From: Thomasclavelia spiroformis DSM 1552
GTDB lineage: Bacteria; Bacillota_I; Bacilli_A; Erysipelotrichales; Coprobacillaceae
Direction of reading: 5' to 3'
Length of the DNA: 64,000 bases
NCBI RefSeq assembly: GCF_025149465.1
Contig: NZ_CP102275.1
Span: forward strand, 930,001-994,000
Below, piece after piece: positions 1 to 7,166 of this stretch (position 1 is the first letter of the stretch; each line of letters begins with the position of its first letter). The position numbers were made by a program, and so were the translations under genes. The notes beneath the pieces are model-generated. The model was not told the origin of the DNA, did no database searches, and worked only from the letters and a program-made list of their open reading frames with translations.

Positions 1-2
1 TA

Positions 3-785
3 TTTGTTAGATTTTCACTAGCAACAGTTATTATGGTTATCATGTTTTATAAACATGTTAAAAATACAAAATTAAAAGATTTAAAAGGGGGAATAGTCAC
101 TGGAACTTGTTTGTTTCTTGCTTATTTGATTCAGACAATTGGATTAACAATGACAACCCCAGGTAAGAATGCATTTTTAACAGCTGTGTATTGTGCGATT
201 GTTCCTTTTTTGGTTTGGATCTTTTATCATAAAAGGCCGGATAATTATAATTTTATGGCAGCTTTACTTTGTATTTTTGGTGTTGGCTTGGTCTCTTTGG
301 ATGGTAATTTGTCAATGAATTTAGGAGATTTCTTAACCCTTATTGGTGGTATTTTTTATGCTTTGCATATTCTTGCAATCAAAAAATATTCACAAGAAAT
401 GCATCCAATTAAATTAACTACTTTACAATTTGCAATGACAGCAATTTTAGCTTTTTTTGGTTCATTGTTTTTTGAAGACATTAGTTTAATTAAACAGATA
501 GATAGCAGTATTATTTTACAAATCGGATATTTAGCATTTTTTGCTACTGCTGTTACTTTATTGTGTCAAAATATGGGTCAACATTTAGTTAGTGAATGTA
601 ATGCAGCTATTTTACTTAGTTTAGAATCAGTTTTTGGTGTTGTTTTTTCGGTATTATTGTATGGTGAAGTTTTAAGTTTTAAAGTAGTTACAGGATTCGT
701 TTTAATTTTTATGGCATTAATAATTTCAGAAACAAAATTATCATTTTTAAAAAGAGATGTTAAGGAAGGAGAATTGGATGTTTAA
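3..785 (+). CDS. DMT/EamA family transporter, 5' end outside the window
   Basis: An inner-membrane drug/metabolite transporter of the 10-TM EamA family. The reading frame is open from base 3, before the first internal ATG at 33, and the residues before that ATG (FVRFSLATVI) fit the usual first EamA helix pair, so the gene begins left of the window. The visible ~260 residues are almost entirely hydrophobic helices with the second EamA repeat in the C-terminal half (about residues 130-245). Its stop overlaps the start of the next gene, which suggests co-transcription. The substrate cannot be told from sequence. Confidence 0.85.
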   Translation, partial: FVRFSLATVIMVIMFYKHVKNTKLKDLKGGIVTGTCLFLAYLIQTIGLTMTTPGKNAFLTAVYCAIVPFLVWIFYHKRPDNYNFMAALLCIFGVGLVSLDGNLSMNLGDFLTLIGGIFYALHILAIKKYSQEMHPIKLTTLQFAMTAILAFFGSLFFEDISLIKQIDSSIILQIGYLAFFATAVTLLCQNMGQHLVSECNAAILLSLESVFGVVFSVLLYGEVLSFKVVTGFVLIFMALIISETKLSFLKRDVKEGELDV

Positions 786-2025
786 AAAAATTTATTGTTT
801 ATTGATTTCATTAGTATGTACTATTTCTTTAATAACACCAATTCGTGCTCTTGATAATAGTGAAGAAATTGGTTTAAGCGCTCAATATGCAGTGGCAATT
901 GATGCAAATAGTGGTCTTATTTTATATAATAAAAATATGGATGAAAGAATGTATCCTGCGAGTATGACAAAAGTTATGACTGCAATTGTGGCATTGGATA
1001 TGATTGAAAATCTAGATAAAACAACAGTTATAACACAAAATGATATTGATACAGTCTGGGAAACTGGTGCTTCTTCAGCAAATTTTGAAGTTGGTGAAAC
1101 AGTTACATATCGTGATTTACTTTTAGGAGCAATTTTACCTAGTGGTGCTGATGCAACTAGAGCTCTTGCAAATAATTTATGTGGAAGTCAAGAAGCTTTT
1201 GTAGAAAAAATGAATGAGTGTGCAAAAAAATTAAAACTTAAAGACACACATTTTGTTAATACAACAGGAATTCATGATGATAATCATTATACTACAGTAC
1301 ATGATATGGCATTGATTGTTCAATATGCTGTTGCGAATCCAACTTTTAAAGAAATATATTCAAAACGTTATGCTACCTCTTCTAATGGATTACATCAATG
1401 GGTAAATAAATCAGTATATAATGCAAAAAGAAGTAATATTAATACTGATAGTATTATCGGTTGTAAAAGTGGATATACTGATGCTGCAAAAAATTGTTTA
1501 TCTAGTTTAGATAAAGTAGGAGATAATGAAATTATTGTAGTTGTAGGTAAAGCAGTTAATAATGATGTTAAACCAAAAGCGGCTGTTCAAGATACATTAG
1601 ATATTGTAAATTATGTTAGTCAAAATTATTCAATGCAACCAATTTTGACTAAAGGTACTGAGGTTAAAAATTTAGATATTAGTGTTGCTAAAGATAATCA
1701 AAAGATATTGATTGAAAATCAAAATTATGCAATGGCTTTTTTACCTAATGGATATAATCAAGACGATTTAGAGTTTAAGTATACATTTGAAAAACTTGAA
1801 GCACCGGTAAAAAAAGGAACTAAAGTTGGGAATTTGAATGTATATTATAAAGATTATTTATTGTATCAAGAAGAGTATGTTAGTGATAAAAATATTGAAC
1901 GTGATGAAATAAAAGATATGTATAATGGAATTATTAATTTTATGTTCCCTTATGGGTTAGCAATTATTTTAGTAATTGCTTATGTTATGATTTCAAAAAT
2001 CAAAAAAAGTAAGAGGGTTATTTAG
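778..2025 (+). CDS. dacF: D-alanyl-D-alanine carboxypeptidase (DacF/PBP5-like)
   Basis: Serine-type peptidase S11 that trims the terminal D-Ala from peptidoglycan stem peptides outside the membrane. I chose ATG 778 because AAGGAAGGAG lies just upstream and residues 1-26 then form a signal peptide; an ATG at 757 precedes that site. Active-site motif SMTK is at Ser62-Lys65. The second motif reads SGA at 122-124 instead of the usual SxN, and the third reads KSG at 230-232 instead of KTG. A PBP5_C-like domain and a C-terminal membrane helix (about 390-410) with a basic tail follow. The start overlaps the transporter gene by 8 bases. A terminator follows directly. Confidence 0.9.
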   Translation: MFKKIYCLLISLVCTISLITPIRALDNSEEIGLSAQYAVAIDANSGLILYNKNMDERMYPASMTKVMTAIVALDMIENLDKTTVITQNDIDTVWETGASSANFEVGETVTYRDLLLGAILPSGADATRALANNLCGSQEAFVEKMNECAKKLKLKDTHFVNTTGIHDDNHYTTVHDMALIVQYAVANPTFKEIYSKRYATSSNGLHQWVNKSVYNAKRSNINTDSIIGCKSGYTDAAKNCLSSLDKVGDNEIIVVVGKAVNNDVKPKAAVQDTLDIVNYVSQNYSMQPILTKGTEVKNLDISVAKDNQKILIENQNYAMAFLPNGYNQDDLEFKYTFEKLEAPVKKGTKVGNLNVYYKDYLLYQEEYVSDKNIERDEIKDMYNGIINFMFPYGLAIILVIAYVMISKIKKSKRVI

Positions 2026-2052
2026 ACAATCAAAATAGTGATTGTCTTTTTT
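2025..2052 (+). terminator. Rho-independent terminator of dacF
   Basis: An 8-bp stem, GACAATCA/TGATTGTC, with a 6-base loop and then a T6 run. It overlaps the last base of the dacF stop codon and ends two bases before the 5' end of the group II intron. Confidence 0.85.
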
Positions 2053-2053
2053 A

Positions 2054-3944
2054 GTGTGCCACGCATGACATAAGACTAGGTGGTGAAAGTCCACTGTGGG
2101 GGTTTCGTACTACCAACCACTAGCCGAAGACAAGGTATCCATCGTAAGGTGTGAACGGGAGGAAGTTGGAGGCAAAGTCCTGACCCAAGGAATACGAACT
2201 ATTTTAGGCAGAAGCTTATCGGATGAGATTGCTAAACAAATCGAAGTCCAATAGTACGACGGAATAAGCAGTGTAAAGATAGTGGGTACATAGGATGAAA
2301 GTGTTATGTCTTACCGTGGGAGGTCCTAGGAACATGATGAAAATGTAATCATGGTGGAAACGTTTGTCCTAGGAAGTCAGCCGAGGTCATAGTAGTGATG
2401 ATGATAACTGTAATGGTTATCTAGCGAAGGACCGAACATAAGGAGGTGAACTGGAAATGAAAGATACTCAAGATAAAATAGGATACTGTCAACTATCATT
2501 AGGCTTACTCTATGAAGATAGTACGGAATACGACAATAGTGGAGAAGTGTATCCTACATCAAAACAAGAGATATCACATACGAAGAACACCAATAGATTT
2601 GTAGTACATGAGAAGTTACTTGAAACAATTATGGAGGATGCCAATATAGAAAAGGCAATCCAAAGGGTTATGAGTAATAAGGGAAGTGGTGGTGTAGATA
2701 AAATGCAAGTCGCAGAAGTTCGTACGCATTTCGCACAACACTGGTCTTATCTAAAGAAACTTATCATGGAGGGACATTATAGTCCACAAGCCGTTAAAAG
2801 AGTAGAAATACCAAAAGATAACGGAAAGAAAAGAGAGTTAGGAATTCCAACAGTGACGGATAGGGTCATACAACAGGCGATAGTACAGGTACTGACACCA
2901 ATATTTGAACCCCAATTCAGTGACAATAGTTATGGGTTCCGACCAAGAAGAAATGCCCATCAAGCAGTAAGAAAAGTAGTCGAATACGCCAATGAAGGAT
3001 ATCGATATACAGTAGACCTAGATTTAGAGAAGTACTTTGATACAGTCAACCATTCAAGACTTATACAGATATTGTCACAAACTATTAAAGACGGAAGAGT
3101 TATATCACTCATACATAAATATCTCAATGCAGGAGTCATAGTAAAACATAAGTTTGAAGAAACTACAAAAGGAGTACCCCAAGGTGGGCCACTCAGCCCA
3201 TTATTATCAAATATATATCTTAATGAATTTGATAAAGAAATGGAAAGAAGAGGAAATCGATTTGTAAGGTACGCAGATGACTGTGTCATACTATTCAAAA
3301 GTAAAAGAAGTGCAATGAGAGTCAAAGAAACAGTGACAAGATATTTAGAAGAGAAATTATTTGTAAAAGTGAACCAAGAGAAGACAAAGGTAGCCTATAT
3401 TACTGATATAAAATTCTTGGGCTTTGGATTTTATATAGAGAAGAGTGGTAATGTACGAATCACTGTTCACAAGAAATCTAAAGAAAAGATGAAAAAGAGA
3501 ATAAAGGAAATCACCAAAAGGAACCGACCAATATCAAGTAAGGAATTAGCTAAAGAGTTAAAAGAATACATTACAGGTTGGGTGAATTACTATAGGATAG
3601 CGAATATGAGTAAACATCTAAGGGAAATAGACTCATGGATGAGAAGAAGAATACGAATGATATATTGGAAAAGATGGAAGTTAGTAAGAACAAGGTATAG
3701 AAATTTACAAAAACTAGGTATTAATAAAAGTAAGGCATGGGAATGGGCAAACACAAGAAAAAGCTACTGGCACATCGCCAATAGCTTCATACTAAAAAGG
3801 ACACTTACAAATGAAGTATTAAAAATATACGGATTTATAAGTGCACTAGATTATTACAACTCTATAAACTTATGAAACGCCGTGTAGGGAACCCTACGCA
3901 CGGTGTTGTGAAAGGGGCGAAAGATTTTAATTCTTAGCCCCTAT
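2054..3944 (+). mobile_element. Group II intron, probably class IIC
   Basis: A self-splicing retroelement. The 5' end GTGTGCC matches the GUGYG boundary. About 400 bases of structured RNA precede the maturase gene. After it a domain V-like hairpin lies at about 3876-3907 (CGCCGTG pairing with CACGGTG, inner TAGG/CCTA). A domain VI-like stem GGGGC/GCCCC follows at about 3914-3941, then an AT 3' boundary. Insertion immediately after a Rho-independent terminator is the known target preference of class IIC introns, so the class is inferred from location. Boundaries are good to a few bases. Confidence 0.85.
2457..3875 (+). CDS. ltrA: Group II intron reverse transcriptase/maturase
   Basis: The intron-encoded protein needed for splicing and retrohoming, 472 aa. 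The RT domain covers about residues 60-330, with RVIQQAIVQVL and YGFRPRRNAH (RT2-3), the GVPQGGPLSPLLSNIYL block, and the catalytic YADD. The maturase domain X lies around 340-440, with GWVNYYR and YWHIANSFIL. There is no C-terminal HNH endonuclease, as expected for class C. Start ATG 2457 has AAGGAGGTGA 7 bases upstream. The frame is intact, so the intron may be active. Confidence 0.95.
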   Translation: MKDTQDKIGYCQLSLGLLYEDSTEYDNSGEVYPTSKQEISHTKNTNRFVVHEKLLETIMEDANIEKAIQRVMSNKGSGGVDKMQVAEVRTHFAQHWSYLKKLIMEGHYSPQAVKRVEIPKDNGKKRELGIPTVTDRVIQQAIVQVLTPIFEPQFSDNSYGFRPRRNAHQAVRKVVEYANEGYRYTVDLDLEKYFDTVNHSRLIQILSQTIKDGRVISLIHKYLNAGVIVKHKFEETTKGVPQGGPLSPLLSNIYLNEFDKEMERRGNRFVRYADDCVILFKSKRSAMRVKETVTRYLEEKLFVKVNQEKTKVAYITDIKFLGFGFYIEKSGNVRITVHKKSKEKMKKRIKEITKRNRPISSKELAKELKEYITGWVNYYRIANMSKHLREIDSWMRRRIRMIYWKRWKLVRTRYRNLQKLGINKSKAWEWANTRKSYWHIANSFILKRTLTNEVLKIYGFISALDYYNSINL

Positions 3945-4045
3945 TCAATTATCATTATTATGCTTTTTAGGTATATTTAACTATTTAATATAGGTATTTG
4001 TTATTATTTTAAATACTTGTTAAACTATAGTTAGAGGTGATGTAT

Positions 4046-4549
4046 TTGAAGAAAATGATAGGAATTTTAGTGATTTTTATAATTCTTTTAGGAACATTAT
4101 TTGTTTATTTTATGAATAATAATCAAAATGCTGTTAAAGAAAGCAAAACAAAGACGAGCGATGATAAAAATACAATAACTAATCAAACAACAAATACAAT
4201 GATAATTAAAATAATGGATAATAGTTATAGTGTTGTTTTTGAGTTAAATGATAGCGATGGAGCAAAATCTCTTTATGAACAATTACCTTTAAAAATAGAA
4301 GTAGAAGATTATAGTACTAATGAAAAGATTTTCTATCCGCCTAATGAATTAGATGTTACTAATACACCTCTAGCAAGTAATGGTGAAAATGGAGTATTAG
4401 CGTACTATGAGCCATGGGGAGATGTAGTAATGTTTTATAATAGTTTTGACTTGGCTAATGATTTATATCAATTAGGAAATGCAATTGAAGGAATAGAAAA
4501 TATTGAGAATTTGTCTGGTGAAATAACAATTGAAAAAATAGAGAATTAA
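4046..4549 (+). CDS. Membrane-anchored cyclophilin-like fold protein
   Basis: About 168 aa: one N-terminal membrane anchor (residues ~4-23), an Asn/Lys/Thr-rich linker, then a domain of ~115 residues with the YYEPWGDVVMFY block typical of bacterial cyclophilin-like (Cyclophil_like) proteins. Such domains often sit next to flavodoxin and aldo/keto reductase genes, as here. The start is uncertain: AGAGGTGA at 4033-4040 places a TTG at 4046 at good spacing, while ATG 4040 overlaps that site. The biochemical role of these proteins is not established. It probably begins the operon that runs to 7083. Confidence 0.7.
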   Translation: MKKMIGILVIFIILLGTLFVYFMNNNQNAVKESKTKTSDDKNTITNQTTNTMIIKIMDNSYSVVFELNDSDGAKSLYEQLPLKIEVEDYSTNEKIFYPPNELDVTNTPLASNGENGVLAYYEPWGDVVMFYNSFDLANDLYQLGNAIEGIENIENLSGEITIEKIEN

Positions 4550-4564
4550 TAAAGGAGAAGAAAT

Positions 4565-5440
4565 ATGATGAATGAATTTTTTGAGTTAAGTAACGGGTTA
4601 AAAATTCCTAAAGTAGGACTAGGAACATGGTTGATTGACAATGATAAAGTTGAAGAAGTAGTAGAATGTGCTTTGGAAGTGGGATATCGTCATATCGATA
4701 CAGCACAAGCTTACGGAAACGAAGAGGGAGTAGGAAAAGCAATACGTAAAAGTAATATTGCTCGTCAAGATTTATTTATTACAAGTAAAGTTGCAGCTGA
4801 GGCTAAAACATATCAAGAAGCTTATGATTCTATTAATGAAACATTAAATAAAATGGGATTAGATTATCTTGATTTAATGATTATTCATAGTCCTCAACCA
4901 TGGCAAGAATTTAGAGATGATAACAGGTATTTTAAAGAAAATAAAGAAGTATGGAAAGCATTAGAAACTGCTTATCAAGAAGGAAAAGTAAAAGCTATTG
5001 GGGTATCTAATTTCTTAAAAGATGATCTTGAAAATATTTTAAATTCTTGTCAAATAAAACCAATGGTAAATCAAATACTTACACATATCAGTAATACCAA
5101 AACAGAATTAATTAAATTTTGTAAAGAAAATGATATTTTAGTTGAAGCGTATTCTCCAATTGCTCATGGTGCGATTTTAAAAAACGAAAATATTATTGCA
5201 ATGGCTAATAAATATAATGTATCAGTAGCTAGACTATGTATTAGATATATTATTCAATTAGGTTTGGCTGCATTGCCTAAAGCATCATCAAAAGAACATC
5301 TTATTGATAATTTAAAAATTGATTTTGAAATTAGTAAAGAAGATATGGAAGCACTTAAATCAATCAAAACAATTGAAGATTATGGTCAAGATGATTTCTT
5401 TCCAGTATTTAGTGCTAAAGATCAAAAAGACAATCGCTAA
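4565..5440 (+). CDS. Aldo/keto reductase
   Basis: A cytosolic NADPH-dependent carbonyl reductase, 291 aa. The AKR catalytic tetrad is readable: Asp45 and Tyr50 (HIDTAQAYGNE), Lys75 (ITSKVA) and His108 (IIHSP). The cofactor segment LPKASS lies near residue 239. AAAGGAG precedes two consecutive ATGs (4565, 4568); either may be used. It lies 15 bases after the cyclophilin-like gene and 16 before the FMN reductase, so all are probably one transcript. The physiological substrate (2,5-diketo-gluconate-like or aldehydes) cannot be assigned. Confidence 0.9.
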   Translation: MMNEFFELSNGLKIPKVGLGTWLIDNDKVEEVVECALEVGYRHIDTAQAYGNEEGVGKAIRKSNIARQDLFITSKVAAEAKTYQEAYDSINETLNKMGLDYLDLMIIHSPQPWQEFRDDNRYFKENKEVWKALETAYQEGKVKAIGVSNFLKDDLENILNSCQIKPMVNQILTHISNTKTELIKFCKENDILVEAYSPIAHGAILKNENIIAMANKYNVSVARLCIRYIIQLGLAALPKASSKEHLIDNLKIDFEISKEDMEALKSIKTIEDYGQDDFFPVFSAKDQKDNR

Positions 5441-5456
5441 AAAGAGGTGAAGAGTA

Positions 5457-5990
5457 ATGAAAATTGTAATTTTAACTGGTAGTCCTCATAAAAATGGAAC
5501 ATCTAATACGCTAGTAGATGAATTTATTAAAGGAGCAAGTGAAAAAGGTCATTTAATTAAAAGATACGATATTGCGTTTTTAGATATTCACCCATGTATT
5601 GGGTGTGATCATTGTGGAATGAATGGAGCATGTGTTTTTAATGATGATATGATTGAAATATTAGATACTATTTTAGCTAGTGATTTAATTGTTTTTGCAA
5701 CACCGATTTATTATTTTGGTTTTTCTGCTCAAATTAAAAGTGCTATTGATAGATTTTATTCAAGAAATGGAAAAATTCAAAATAAACATTTAAAATCTAT
5801 CTTCATTGCTACAGCTTGGAATGATGATAATATAGTTATGAGTGGGATAAAAAAACATATTGATATTTTAATTGATTATTTAAATTTAGAAAATGTTGGA
5901 ATGATTCTTGCTAGTGGATATGGATATCTAGGAGCAAGTAAAGAAAAACAATATCTAGAAGCAGCTTATAATTTAGGAAAAAATATTTAA
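5457..5990 (+). CDS. NAD(P)H-dependent FMN reductase / flavodoxin-fold iron-sulfur flavoprotein-like
   Basis: 177 aa, NADPH-dependent FMN reductase family. The phosphate-binding loop GSPHKNGTSNTL is at residues 8-19. A cysteine cluster HPCIGCDHCGMNGAC follows at about 47-60, like that of iron-sulfur flavoproteins and the multimeric flavodoxin WrbA group. ATPIYYFGFSAQIKSAIDR lines the isoalloxazine site. AGAGGTGA precedes ATG 5457. In context it is a redox partner in the aldo/keto reductase operon. Whether the cysteines hold a cluster cannot be judged here. Confidence 0.87.
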   Translation: MKIVILTGSPHKNGTSNTLVDEFIKGASEKGHLIKRYDIAFLDIHPCIGCDHCGMNGACVFNDDMIEILDTILASDLIVFATPIYYFGFSAQIKSAIDRFYSRNGKIQNKHLKSIFIATAWNDDNIVMSGIKKHIDILIDYLNLENVGMILASGYGYLGASKEKQYLEAAYNLGKNI

Positions 5991-6010
5991 GATGAAAGGA
6001 TGAATGAGTT

Positions 6011-6433
6011 ATGAATGAAATAGAATTTGAAAAAGTAAACGTATTTAAAAAAGGAAATCCTAATGATGCATATGCAAAATACTTTATTGGAAATAGTTAT
6101 TTAAATCCATTAGTTGAAAGCGATAGTCCGTTATTTTTAGCAAATGTAACATTTGAACCAGGATGTCGTAATAATTGGCATATTCACCATGCAACTAGTG
6201 GTGGAGGACAAATTTTGATTTGCACTGCTGGATATGGCTGGTATCAAGAAGAAGGTAAAGAAGCTGAAAGTTTACAGCCAGGTAAAGTAATTGTAATTCC
6301 AGCTAATGTAAAACATTGGCATGGAGCAAAAAAAGATTCTTGGTTTTCACATATTTCTATTGAAGTACCTGGTGAAAATACATCAAATGAATGGTTAGAA
6401 GCAGTAGGCGACGATGTATATAATAATTTATAA
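6011..6433 (+). CDS. Cupin domain protein
   Basis: 140 aa forming a single cupin barrel. Metal-binding residues of motif 1 are seen in NNWHIHHATSGGGQILI, with a second motif PANVKHWHGAKKDSWFSHI. Proteins of this type occur in operons with aldo/keto reductases, flavodoxins and carboxymuconolactone decarboxylase-like proteins, matching the neighbours here. The catalysed reaction is unknown. It sits 20 bases after the flavoprotein gene, and its stop is 17 bases before the flavodoxin start. Confidence 0.87.
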   Translation: MNEIEFEKVNVFKKGNPNDAYAKYFIGNSYLNPLVESDSPLFLANVTFEPGCRNNWHIHHATSGGGQILICTAGYGWYQEEGKEAESLQPGKVIVIPANVKHWHGAKKDSWFSHISIEVPGENTSNEWLEAVGDDVYNNL

Positions 6434-6450
6434 GAAAAGAGGTGAAGAAA

Positions 6451-7083
6451 ATGAATAAAAAATTAATCATTTTAGTTATTGCACTTATAATCGTTGTAGT
6501 TACCGGAATATCTATTTATACATTATCAAAAGATGATGATAATACAACAACAGCTAATCAACAATCTGATAACACTTCAGTAGAAAATAATAAAAATGAT
6601 TTAGAGGCTGGTAATGTTTTAATAGTTTATTTTTCTGAAACGGGAAACACTGAGACAGTAGCTAATATCATTCATGATAATGTTGGTGGTGATATTGTAA
6701 AACTAGAGACAACTAATGCATATCCAAGTAATTACGATGAATTAGTTGATTATGCTCAGCAAGAGCAACAAGACGATGCTAGACCAGAATTAAGTACAGC
6801 AATTGAAAATATTGAACAATATGATACTATTTTCTTAGGTTATCCAAATTGGTGGGGTGATATGCCAATGGCGCTTTATACGTTTTTAGATACTTATGAT
6901 TTATCTGGAAAAACTATTGCACCATTTATTACTCACGGTGGTTCAGGACTTTCTGGAACACCTGAAAATATTCAAGAAGAAGAACCAAATGCTATAGTTA
7001 CTGAAGGGCTTGCAATTGATGGTGATGAAGCAAGTTATTCAAGTAAAGATGTAGTTGAATGGTTGAATAGCTTGGAATTTTAG
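6451..7083 (+). CDS. Membrane-anchored flavodoxin
   Basis: 210 aa: an N-terminal membrane segment (residues ~4-23), a ~30-residue polar linker, then a flavodoxin_4-type domain. The FMN-binding loop is VYFSETGNTETVA, and GYPNWWGDMPMALYTFL and FITHGGSGLSGT form the flavin pocket. The start at ATG 6451 is preferred over GTG 6442 because AAGAGGTGA directly precedes it. It is the last gene of the redox operon, before a bidirectional terminator. A surface-anchored flavodoxin implies electron transfer at the membrane, but that is inference. Confidence 0.88.
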   Translation: MNKKLIILVIALIIVVVTGISIYTLSKDDDNTTTANQQSDNTSVENNKNDLEAGNVLIVYFSETGNTETVANIIHDNVGGDIVKLETTNAYPSNYDELVDYAQQEQQDDARPELSTAIENIEQYDTIFLGYPNWWGDMPMALYTFLDTYDLSGKTIAPFITHGGSGLSGTPENIQEEEPNAIVTEGLAIDGDEASYSSKDVVEWLNSLEF

Positions 7084-7112
7084 AAGAAATAAATAATGAT
7101 CGTATTTATAAT

Positions 7113-7150
7113 AAAAAATTCACTGAGGCAAAGTATCCAGTGAATTTTTT
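7113..7150. terminator. Bidirectional Rho-independent terminator
   Basis: A perfect 13-bp inverted repeat (AAAAAATTCACTG/CAGTGAATTTTTT) with a 12-base loop lies between two convergent transcripts. The A and T tracts let it serve both the flavodoxin operon (+) and the yhgE gene (-). Confidence 0.85.
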
Positions 7151-7166
7151 ATTATTTAGTATAATT

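Noticed and set aside
2960-3325. Minus-strand 121-aa open frame
   Set aside because: It lies entirely antisense within the intron reverse transcriptase gene, with no ribosome site or family signature.
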